From Anaerolineales bacterium (lineage in GTDB: Bacteria > Chloroflexota > Anaerolineae > Anaerolineales > Villigracilaceae): a stretch of 6,284 bases of DNA. The stretch is from the NCBI GenBank assembly GCA_016789485.1, contig JAEURE010000168.1, positions 1 to 6,284 on the forward strand, in the 5' to 3' direction. Position numbers and translations under genes: made by a program. Shown here one piece after another: positions 1 through 5,971 of this stretch. The notes under the pieces are model-generated. The model had not been told where the DNA came from, made no database searches, and saw nothing but the letters and a program-made list of their open reading frames with translations. Every line of letters starts with the position of its first letter. Position 1 is the first letter of the stretch.

Positions 1-490
<490 letters not shown>

Positions 491-494
491 AAAT

Positions 495-508
495 CACTCT
501 TGCGAGTG
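495..508 (-). other. GNRA-loop hairpin next to the 16S 5' end
   Basis: The minus strand reads CACTC-GCAA-GAGTG followed by ATTTTTTG, i.e. a 5-bp stem capped by a GCAA tetraloop and a six-T run, ending a few bases before the mature 16S. It resembles a weak intrinsic terminator but stands where 16S 5' processing structures are found, so a processing role seems likelier. Confidence 0.45.
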
Positions 509-567
509 TAGTTTACTTTACGGAATTTACTGGTTCAACAAAAATGTTGTTTCCTATCACTTTTCAG

Positions 568-580
568 TTGTTAAGGTGCT
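568..580 (-). promoter_or_regulatory. boxA-like antitermination element in rrn leader
   Basis: The minus strand reads AGCACCTTAACAA, matching 10 of 13 positions of the E. coli rrn boxA TGCTCTTTAACAA. It lies about 80 bases upstream of the 16S 5' end, downstream of both promoters, where NusB/NusE-dependent antitermination signals are normally found. The match is good but short. Confidence 0.5.
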
Positions 581-599
581 TGCCATTTGAGCGAGCCGT

Positions 600-628
600 A
601 TTCTACCCGCTACTATAACCGTCGTCAA
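600..628 (-). promoter_or_regulatory. Downstream rrn promoter P2
   Basis: On the minus strand TTGACG (628..623) and TAGAAT (605..600) are separated by 17 bases, one mismatch from consensus in each box. The predicted start is near 593, about 100 bases before the 16S gene. Tandem promoters are common for rrn operons, and the boxA-like element lies just downstream of this one, so it would be carried on both transcripts. Confidence 0.6.
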
Positions 629-649
629 GGTTTTACACAGACTAAAATA

Positions 650-711
650 CCGATGCTTTTCTTTCGCATCGGTTCATCAGACTGCAAAACTTTTGCTTTG
701 TGTCTCTGATG
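650..711 (-). repeat. Two adjacent hairpins in the rrn leader
   Basis: Two inverted repeats lie back to back between P1 and P2. The first has 7-base arms CATCAGA / TCTGATG (675-681 and 705-711), with an inner GCAAAA-C-TTTTGC near-palindrome (684-696). The second has 7-base arms CCGATGC / GCATCGG (650-656 and 666-672) around a 9-base loop. Only the P1 transcript contains them. They could be processing or pausing structures; neither is followed on the minus strand by a long T-tract typical of an intrinsic terminator. Confidence 0.55.
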
Positions 712-782
712 TAAGACGGTTACTCAGTTGTCAACGATTTGTCAGGGAGACGAAATCTTTTGTTTTGTACTGGCGAATGACA

Positions 783-810
783 ATTATATGCATTACCGAA
801 GTCTTGTCAA
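783..810 (-). promoter_or_regulatory. Upstream rrn promoter P1
   Basis: On the minus strand a perfect -35 box TTGACA (810..805) is followed after 16 bases by a perfect -10 box TATAAT (788..783). Transcription should begin near 776, giving a leader of nearly 290 bases before the 16S gene. Directly upstream (about 840..811) the strand is A/T-rich with runs such as ATTTTTTAAGG and TTTAAAT, which could act as an UP element. A consensus sigma-70-type promoter in this position and orientation is what a strong rrn operon would use. Confidence 0.85.
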
Positions 811-875
811 TAGAAAAAGGGGATTTAAACCTTAAAAAATCGCACCGGTTTTATTTATATCTTAGAACACAGAAT

Positions 876-2129
876 CTAATAGTATTTGAATGCAGAAGCA
901 TAAGACTCGATCAATGCGATGGCATTGCCAACACCATCTTCGCTTCTTATGTTTTGACCAATGAAACGGGCTCGCTTAAGAACTGCATCCGATTCAGCCT
1001 CGGCGATTGCCCGCACTAACTTATCAACTGACAGGTTCCTAACAAGAATGGGACTTGGTCCTACGCCCACCTGATGGACTCTGTTCCCCCAAAACGGTTG
1101 ATCCGCTGTGAATGGCACGACAATGTTCGGAATACCAGATTGCAGCCCGGCAGCTGTTGTCCCTGCTCCGCCATGATGGATGACCATCTTGCAGCGCGGT
1201 AATAACCAATGGTGCGGAACAGATTCAAGACAAAGCAAATCATTGGAAGATCGATTCTTTACGCTGCCCCAACCTGAAAGAATAATTCCACGGTTGTTTG
1301 TTTTCTTCAACGACTCACACACAACAATGTTGATTTTATCGGCATCCCTGTTAACCATACTTCCAAATGAAATGCATACAGGCGGCTTGCCTGATTTCAA
1401 AAACAAATCAAGCTCATTTGGCGGAGAGTAAGATACATCAAGCGGAAAGAAAAAATATCCAGTGACATGCACCCGCGGGGACCAGTCGCTTGAAGCAGGG
1501 AGAATGCTCGGGCTCCATGCACACAGGATTGGCGTCCGAAGGCGAGGCGGATTATCGTCAAACGGCCAGAATAATTTTCGTTTGGGAAGTCCTGCTTTAC
1601 GGCGAACTTGTTCAAATCCGATCCTTGAAGTAAGCCAGCTTAGTTTTGAAGATGCGATGTGCGAAAAATAATTGAGCGCACGCAAACCAAAATTCGGCAT
1701 GGCAATATTGGGATAATCGCCGGTAGATGCGAACATAGGAAAGGTTTGGATGTGAATATCGGGGATGTTTTTCTCGCGCGCAAGTGTGTGTGCGCCAGCC
1801 GCATGCGCAAAAGTGTGGATGATGAGATTGGCATCCTTGCACGCCTCTTCGGTTTGACGCATAACATCTGCGCCAATATTGACGGCATGATCCATCAGCC
1901 CGCGAACCATTTTCAAGTAGTTGTATCCAGCATCATTCAGACGGCGACTCAATTCTTCGGGTTCGCCTGCGAGCAGAGCAAAGGTAATACCATACTCTTC
2001 GACCAAACTCTTGAAACGAAGCGGTGCCGCAAGAATGACCCGATGCCCGCGTTCCATCAAGCCAAGCGAAAGTGGAAGAAAAGGCTGGATATCACCACGA
2101 GAGCCATAAGTAAGGATGGTGATATTCAC
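876..2129 (-). CDS. UGT/GT28-type glycosyltransferase (sterol- or macrolide-glucosyltransferase-like)
   Basis: The product (417 aa) is a GT-B fold glycosyltransferase expected to move a sugar from a nucleotide-sugar onto a lipophilic acceptor. The N-terminal Rossmann half opens with GSRGDIQPF (9-17), the glycine-rich loop of this family. The C-terminal half begins near VTGYFFFP (222-229), continues with SFGSM (254-258) and VPHHWLL (303-309), and ends with the donor-binding signature HHGGAGTT (318-325) and DQPFW (343-347). Length and motif order fit bacterial relatives of UDP-glucose:sterol glucosyltransferase; no membrane segment or signal peptide is evident. The start is GTG, because the first beta strand begins there and no upstream in-frame ATG, GTG or TTG was seen. 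That GTG overlaps the TIR gene's stop as TAGTG, and no strong Shine-Dalgarno precedes it, so translation is probably coupled. The true acceptor cannot be deduced; a link to the TIR gene's function is inference. Confidence 0.9.
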   Translation of the reverse strand: MNITILTYGSRGDIQPFLPLSLGLMERGHRVILAAPLRFKSLVEEYGITFALLAGEPEELSRRLNDAGYNYLKMVRGLMDHAVNIGADVMRQTEEACKDANLIIHTFAHAAGAHTLAREKNIPDIHIQTFPMFASTGDYPNIAMPNFGLRALNYFSHIASSKLSWLTSRIGFEQVRRKAGLPKRKLFWPFDDNPPRLRTPILCAWSPSILPASSDWSPRVHVTGYFFFPLDVSYSPPNELDLFLKSGKPPVCISFGSMVNRDADKINIVVCESLKKTNNRGIILSGWGSVKNRSSNDLLCLESVPHHWLLPRCKMVIHHGGAGTTAAGLQSGIPNIVVPFTADQPFWGNRVHQVGVGPSPILVRNLSVDKLVRAIAEAESDAVLKRARFIGQNIRSEDGVGNAIALIESYASAFKYY

Positions 2130-3376
2130 TAAAAAATATACCTGCGATATGGAAGGATAAGTTTATGGATGATTCCAAGCAATTCGAGGTCATCTTGATA
2201 GTGCCAGATCTGGCGGTCACGAAACATGAAAGGAGGCTTATGGCGCTCATCGCCCGAAAGTAAATTTATAGGGACATTTGCACCAATGGCAATACCCGCC
2301 TCAATGCATGTGTTCAAATTTTCCTTTGATATATCGGCGATCATCATCTGGGCATGGACAATCAAGTCGATGATCTCGTTTTGTATTTGCCCGCGCTGAA
2401 TATCCTCCCCCATCAAACACGGTATGGCGGAGATTTGCCGAACTACTTTTTGCAAAAGGCGATTTCTGACTTTGTGATCATCTTTAAGGTCTGTGCCATA
2501 AAATATATAATGATATTCGGGGGGATTTACCCACTCTTCCTGTACTTTCAGAACGATAGCATAGATTTGTTTCTCAATATTTATGGAATTCGCATCAAGG
2601 CGCAAAATATCCAAGGCATGATCAGCAATATGGATGGGTATTTTCGCGGAATCTTCCGAGACAATTACAAAAGGAATGTCAAGGCTGCACATGACCTCCA
2701 ACTCGTTAATTATTTTTTTTGCAGCCTTATCACTAATCCTGTTTGGAATAATAGCAACTCCTGCGCCACAGCCAGCGACAAATCTCTTCATTAATTCAAT
2801 ATTTGACGGTTGGTCGACGGAACTCCCGATCAATCGAAAGCCAAGGCGTTTCACAGTCTTGCAGACCAAGCTAACCAGTCCGTAATCATCACCAGCCCAT
2901 GGACGGCTGATAAATACATCATGGCTTTTCCCTCCTCCAGAAGCTATCCCGTTGGAGTAGATGCCAAGCAGAAGCTTTGCCGCGGCAGCCAGGTCAAATC
3001 CGTTCTCAGTGATGTCAACATAAGAAGATAGGCGCAAAAATTCAGGTATGGCACATTCCTCAACACGGATAGGAATGACTCGGAATAAACTCTCGGTTGC
3101 AGCTTGCTGCTTTAAACCAAGCTCAAACTCTCGCTTCACCCAACCAGAGTCAATGCCTTGCTGTGTTATTGGAATAAGCATGGACTGGCATAACTCCAAT
3201 GCGTTTTCAAGCTTATCTTCAGCAGAATCTTCAGAGCGGAATTGCGGCATATCATGCAAAATGGAAATCCCAGCTTTATCTGTAAGCCAAAGTTTCATCT
3301 GCTCAACCAAATCCATATTGGTACTGACAGAACTAATAAATGAATGGAATTTGCGCCTGTTCATTGGAAGACTCAT
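2129..3376 (-). CDS. TIR-domain protein with two further TIR/deoxyribosyltransferase-like modules
   Basis: The product (415 aa from the chosen start) appears to hold three Rossmann-like modules. Module 1 (about 10-140) is a TIR domain: FHSFISS strand, HDMPQF loop (41-46), SMLIPIT (65-71) and SGWVKREFE (77-85), where E83 sits at the place of the NADase glutamate in the WVHKE-type motif of SARM1. Module 2 (about 152-260) restarts with DVFISRP and repeats the pattern (DQP, VAIIPN, INELEV, IPFVIV) in a divergent form. Module 3 (about 288-415) carries IADISKENLNTCIEAGIA (346-363), the D-[ST]-x-x-N-x-N...E-x-G pattern of nucleoside 2-deoxyribosyltransferase-like enzymes, with E359 as candidate catalytic residue, then PPFMFRDRQ. 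ATG at 3376 is preferred over an upstream TTG (3403) because AAAGGA lies 7 bases before it. Its stop overlaps the glycosyltransferase start. Likely role: NAD+ or nucleotide cleavage in conflict or stress signalling (inferred). The TIR call is strong; module boundaries are approximate. Confidence 0.85.
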   Translation of the reverse strand: MSLPMNRRKFHSFISSVSTNMDLVEQMKLWLTDKAGISILHDMPQFRSEDSAEDKLENALELCQSMLIPITQQGIDSGWVKREFELGLKQQAATESLFRVIPIRVEECAIPEFLRLSSYVDITENGFDLAAAAKLLLGIYSNGIASGGGKSHDVFISRPWAGDDYGLVSLVCKTVKRLGFRLIGSSVDQPSNIELMKRFVAGCGAGVAIIPNRISDKAAKKIINELEVMCSLDIPFVIVSEDSAKIPIHIADHALDILRLDANSINIEKQIYAIVLKVQEEWVNPPEYHYIFYGTDLKDDHKVRNRLLQKVVRQISAIPCLMGEDIQRGQIQNEIIDLIVHAQMMIADISKENLNTCIEAGIAIGANVPINLLSGDERHKPPFMFRDRQIWHYQDDLELLGIIHKLILPYRRYIF

Positions 3377-3383
3377 CTGCCCA

Positions 3384-3389
3384 TCCTTT
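3384..3389 (-). promoter_or_regulatory. Ribosome binding site of the TIR gene
   Basis: AAAGGA on the minus strand is followed by 7 bases and then ATG at 3376. This decides the start against the TTG nine codons upstream at 3403 and against the ATG four codons downstream at 3364. Confidence 0.65.
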
Positions 3390-3410
3390 ACGAATATGAT
3401 CAAACAACCT

Positions 3411-3420
3411 GCTTCGAAGC
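3411..3420. repeat. 10-bp perfect palindrome in divergent intergenic region
   Basis: GCTTCGAAGC is a perfect 10-bp palindrome between the two divergent operons, in the predicted 5' leader of the TIR gene. It is flanked at a distance by a loose ACAAC / GTTGT pair (3404-3408 and 3429-3433). It could be an operator for a dimeric regulator, but palindromes of this length also occur by chance. Confidence 0.35.
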
Positions 3421-3438
3421 ACCAATATGTTGTGATAA

Positions 3439-3466
3439 ATTAAAGTATACTAGAACTTGGCATCAA
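3439..3466 (-). promoter_or_regulatory. Possible promoter of the TIR-glycosyltransferase operon
   Basis: On the minus strand TTGATG (3466..3461) and TTTAAT (3444..3439) are spaced by 16 bases, giving four and five matches to the sigma-70 consensus. A start near 3432 would leave a leader of about 55 bases. The elements overlap the candidate plus-strand promoter. An 8-bp palindrome AGTATACT lies at 3444-3451. Confidence 0.4.
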
Positions 3467-3483
3467 ATTACCTGCCTTATTAT
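3457..3483 (+). promoter_or_regulatory. Possible promoter of the NUDIX-Macro operon
   Basis: TTGGCA (3457-3462) is followed after 15 bases by TATTAT (3478-3483), five and four matches to consensus with a slightly short spacer. A start near 3490 would leave a leader of roughly 57 bases before the NUDIX start. Its -35 box overlaps that of the minus-strand candidate, which would make firing of the two promoters mutually exclusive or co-regulated. Confidence 0.35.
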
Positions 3484-3532
3484 TCACAAACACAACATGG
3501 CAGCATTCTTTCAGGAACAATTAGTGGTACTC

Positions 3533-3541
3533 AAAAGGAAG
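3533..3541 (+). promoter_or_regulatory. Ribosome binding site of the NUDIX gene
   Basis: AAAAGGAAG ends 5 bases before ATG at 3547 and decides that start. A longer in-frame reading from TTG at 3457 would add 30 residues that look unlike any NUDIX N-terminus and would overlap the candidate promoter. Confidence 0.75.
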
Positions 3542-3546
3542 ATGTT

Positions 3547-4137
3547 ATGAAAAAAGTGGTAATAGACAGCAAGAAACTTGCCTTTGATGATTTTTTTCAA
3601 GTCGAAGAAGCTCATTTACGTTATGAGCTGTTTAACGGGGAAATGAGTCGATCAGTACGCCGCTTCAGCCTTGAACGCGGTAATTCTGTCGCAGTGCTTG
3701 TTTACAATCTTGATACTCAAAAGATGATACTGATCAGCCAGTTCAGATACCCAACCTTCAAGAATGGGCATGGCTGGTTGACTGAGCTCATTGCTGGGAT
3801 GATAGATCCTGGGGAAAAACCAGAAGAATCAGCCCGTAGGGAATTGCTTGAAGAAGCTGGATTAACTATCTCTACATTCGAGCATGTCTGTGATTTTTAT
3901 CCATCACCCGGGGGAAGCTCGGAGATGATTTTCCTTTATTACGCAGAGGTGTCGGGCAAATTTGCCTTATATAACAAAACAGGCGGCCTCCCAGATCATG
4001 CTGAAGATATTATCTCTTTCGAAATGACATTGGAGGATGCTCTGGAAAGTATCCGTGAAGGAAAAATTATTGATGCCAAGACAATTACAGCTATATTTTG
4101 GTTAGAAAATCGCTTATTGAAAAAATCTCATTTATAA
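3547..4137 (+). CDS. NUDIX hydrolase, ADP-ribose pyrophosphatase type
   Basis: The product (196 aa) is a cytosolic NUDIX hydrolase of the ADP-ribose pyrophosphatase / NudF-NudK group, expected to split ADP-ribose or a similar nucleoside diphosphate-X into AMP and a sugar phosphate using Mg2+. The NUDIX box is complete (G84 to L106, with the metal-binding core R98-E-L-L-E-E103). QFRYP (65-69) precedes the box, and YPSPGGSSE (118-126) follows it. The latter is the loop typical of ADP-ribose pyrophosphatases, with P121 15 residues past the box. Length is normal for the group. The gene is 12 bases upstream of the TIR-like/Macro fusion gene, so they almost certainly form an operon. The pairing suggests its substrate is an ADP-ribose-type nucleotide made or bound by the neighbour (inferred). 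GDP-mannose or another sugar nucleotide is a possible alternative substrate. Confidence 0.93.
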   Translation: MKKVVIDSKKLAFDDFFQVEEAHLRYELFNGEMSRSVRRFSLERGNSVAVLVYNLDTQKMILISQFRYPTFKNGHGWLTELIAGMIDPGEKPEESARRELLEEAGLTISTFEHVCDFYPSPGGSSEMIFLYYAEVSGKFALYNKTGGLPDHAEDIISFEMTLEDALESIREGKIIDAKTITAIFWLENRLLKKSHL

Positions 4138-4149
4138 ACGGAGGAATTC

Positions 4150-5325
4150 ATGGAAGATAATCTGACTGGAAAAACCTGTTTTGTAATTATGCCGTTCGGT
4201 GAAAAGAAGGATATTGATGGTCAGCCCGTCAACTTCGACGTGATCTACAAGGACTTTATCAAGGATGCAGTGGAAGGACTCAATCTCAAATGTATAAGAT
4301 GTGACGAGATTGCTGAAGCTGGCTGGATCCACTCGAAGATGTTCGAATACATTTTTAGCGCAGATGTGGCAGTTGTGGATATCACATCTCTCAATCCCAA
4401 TGTGTTTTACGAGCTCGGGATTCGCCACGCATTGAAAAAAAGTGTGACGGTATTAATCCGCAAAGCTGGGACCCCTACCCCATTTAATATCCAAGGGTTT
4501 CAGATGTTGGAATATAAACCAGATGACTCGCAAAACCTGGAAAGCGGCAAGCAAAAGATTAGAGAATTTATCAAGAACGGAATCGCAGGGCAGGTTCTTG
4601 ACAGCCCTATTTACGAGGTTCTGGATAATTTAAAAGTTGAACGCAAGCCAAAGAGAATCGGAACAAAAAATACCTACCTGTATCCAATCGCAAAGGTGGC
4701 GGGTAAAGAAGTTGGAATGATCACGGGGGATATCCAAAACATCAAAGAGATCGATGTCTGGGTAAATTCAGAAAACACGAATATGCAAATGGCACGTCAC
4801 TTTGAGCGTTCCATCTCTGCCACCATTCGATACCTTGGCGCCAAACGGGACAGAGCAGGGCGCGTCATTGAGGATCTTGTTGCAAATGAACTACGCAAGG
4901 AAGTAGGAGACACCGATGTGCCAGCAGGTATTGTCGTTCCTACTGGTTCAGGCGAATTGCAAAAGTCGCACAATGTCAAAAAGATATTTCATGCTGCCTC
5001 TGTAATGGGACAGGTTGGACGGGGTTATATGCCCATCACCGAAATTGCCGAATGCGTCCGCAACTCTTTGAAGCTCATCGATTCGGATGAAATGGCGGCT
5101 GAAAGCATTCAATCGATTCTCTTTCCGCTGATGGGTACGGGGACAACAAGGTTGGACTCGAATGAGATTTCCAGGCAATTGATTGACGCGGCGATCTCAT
5201 ACGTTGAAGAAAATCCGCAAACGAAGGTCCAAAAGATTTACTTCCTGGCATATCACGAGGAAGACCTGAATATTTGCAGACATATTCTCGAGCACGAATC
5301 GCGAATTGCTCATTCAAAAGTTTAG
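4150..5325 (+). CDS. TIR/deoxyribosyltransferase-like domain fused to a Macro domain
   Basis: The product (391 aa) has two domains. The N-terminal one (about 8-125) shows CFVIMPFG (10-17), FDVIY (29-33), RCDEI (50-54) and VDITSLNPNVFYELGIRHAL (76-95). This is the form seen in bacterial proteins that carry DUF4071 and in ASK-kinase N-termini, related to nucleoside 2-deoxyribosyltransferase and TIR folds. E88 is the candidate catalytic glutamate. A linker (about 125-172) leads to a Macro domain (about 173-385): GDIQNIKEIDVWVNSEN (193-209) matches the GDIT...VNAAN strand-loop, IFHAASVMGQ (279-288) the IHAVGP strand, and FPLMGTGT (325-332) the diphosphate-binding loop. The usual GGG loop after VNAAN is absent. 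A strong GGAGG lies 5 bases before the ATG. Likely role: the first domain cleaves NAD+ or a nucleotide and the Macro domain binds or processes the ADP-ribose-type product (inferred). No transmembrane segment is evident. Confidence 0.88.
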   Translation: MEDNLTGKTCFVIMPFGEKKDIDGQPVNFDVIYKDFIKDAVEGLNLKCIRCDEIAEAGWIHSKMFEYIFSADVAVVDITSLNPNVFYELGIRHALKKSVTVLIRKAGTPTPFNIQGFQMLEYKPDDSQNLESGKQKIREFIKNGIAGQVLDSPIYEVLDNLKVERKPKRIGTKNTYLYPIAKVAGKEVGMITGDIQNIKEIDVWVNSENTNMQMARHFERSISATIRYLGAKRDRAGRVIEDLVANELRKEVGDTDVPAGIVVPTGSGELQKSHNVKKIFHAASVMGQVGRGYMPITEIAECVRNSLKLIDSDEMAAESIQSILFPLMGTGTTRLDSNEISRQLIDAAISYVEENPQTKVQKIYFLAYHEEDLNICRHILEHESRIAHSKV

Positions 5326-5327
5326 AA

Positions 5328-5353
5328 AAGGGCCCCGTTTTTACGGGGCCTTT
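5328..5353. terminator. Bidirectional intrinsic terminator
   Basis: GGCCCCGT (5331-5338) pairs with ACGGGGCC (5343-5350) around a TTTT loop, giving an 8-bp GC-rich stem. AAA/TTT flanks extend it through a G-T pair. It sits between two convergent genes, directly after the plus-strand Macro-fusion stop and abutting the recR stop. The minus strand ends in CCCTTTTCT and the plus strand in CCTTTCC, so it should serve both, somewhat better for recR. Confidence 0.9.
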
Positions 5354-5356
5354 CCA

Positions 5357-5962
5357 TTATTTCATTTCCTGTCTTCCAGATAACGCTCTCAACAGTGTGT
5401 TTTGATCGGCGTACTCAAGGTCGCCGCCGACAGGTAAGCCTCTCGCGAGGCGAGTGACATGCACATCATAATTTCTCAATTGTCCCTGCAAATATTGAGC
5501 GGTGGCATCGCCTTCCATGCTGGGGTTGGTCGCGAGGATGATTTCCTTCACTCCCCCACTGGCGACGCGGGCGACCAACTGCTTAATCTTCAAATCATCA
5601 GGACCGACGCCTTCGATGGGAGAGAGAACGCCCTGCAAGACGTGATATTTGCCGTGAAAGCCGCTCGTGCGCTCAATGGCAAGGACATCCAATGCTTCTT
5701 CGACGACGCAAATGAGCGAGCTATCGCGCTTGTGTGATTCGCAGATCTCGCAGCGCTCGCGGCCTGCTTCGGTGATGTTGAAACATTCCAAGCAGAAAGC
5801 TGTGTTCGCTTTGAGATTCGCCAGCGCCGTGGACAAGTCCATTGCGACATCTTCGGTGGCACGCAATAAATAGAAAGCCAGCCGTGAAGCGGACTTTGGC
5901 CCAATGCCTGGCAGGCGTTCGAGGGCGGTGATCAGAGATTGGATGGATTCGGGAAGGAGCAT
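5357..5962 (-). CDS. recR: Recombination protein RecR
   Basis: The product (201 aa, the usual RecR length) acts with RecO, and with RecF where present, to load RecA onto SSB-coated single-stranded DNA in gap repair; RecR forms a ring-shaped clamp. The order of motifs is complete: an N-terminal helix-hairpin-helix LPGIGPKSASRLAF (17-30), a C4 zinc finger (C57, C60, C71, C74), a Toprim domain starting at ICVVEE (84-89) and running through ILATNPSMEGDATAQYL, and the C-terminal RLARGLPVGGDLEYAD block that closes with a conserved TLLRALSGR. ATG at 5962 is the natural start, although no clear Shine-Dalgarno precedes it. ybaB/ebfC lies upstream on the same strand, the common bacterial order, but here a palindromic repeat separates the two. 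A terminator follows immediately. Confidence 0.98.
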   Translation of the reverse strand: MLLPESIQSLITALERLPGIGPKSASRLAFYLLRATEDVAMDLSTALANLKANTAFCLECFNITEAGRERCEICESHKRDSSLICVVEEALDVLAIERTSGFHGKYHVLQGVLSPIEGVGPDDLKIKQLVARVASGGVKEIILATNPSMEGDATAQYLQGQLRNYDVHVTRLARGLPVGGDLEYADQNTLLRALSGRQEMK

Positions 5963-5971
5963 ATTGTGATT

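Larger units (their letters stand above)
491..875 (-). other. rrn leader / intergenic region without protein genes
   Basis: This stretch between the glycosyltransferase stop and the 16S gene holds no credible coding region. Read on the minus strand from 875 downwards it contains an A/T-rich stretch, promoter P1 (810..783), an inverted repeat (711..675), a hairpin (672..650), promoter P2 (628..600), a boxA-like element (580..568), a small CAACA-TTTT-TGTTG hairpin (549..536) and a GNRA-looped hairpin (508..495) just before the 16S 5' end. No convincing intrinsic terminator separates the glycosyltransferase gene from P1, so some read-through from the upstream operon into the rrn operon is possible. 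Confidence 0.8.

Noticed and set aside
708..734. A third rrn promoter starting with TTGACA at 734..729
   Set aside because: The only -10 candidate, TACATC after 15 bases, is poor.
811..875. Intrinsic terminator after the glycosyltransferase gene
   Set aside because: Only weak A/T stems and ACCGGT were found; none forms a stable stem followed directly by a T-tract.
3377..3403. TTG at 3403 as start of the TIR gene
   Set aside because: No Shine-Dalgarno seen before it, while AAAGGA stands 7 bases before the ATG at 3376.
3457..3546. N-terminal extension of the NUDIX protein from TTG at 3457
   Set aside because: TTG start without a ribosome binding site; ATG at 3547 has AAAAGGAAG 5 bases upstream and begins a normal NUDIX N-terminus.
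2129..5325. A canonical Thoeris system
   Set aside because: TIR and Macro domains are present, but there is no SIR2-SLOG ThsA and no Macro-transmembrane ThsA; the Macro domain is fused to a TIR-like enzyme instead.
5459..5904. Open reading frames of 68-104 aa overlapping recR in other frames
   Set aside because: They are shadows of the clearly real recR reading frame.
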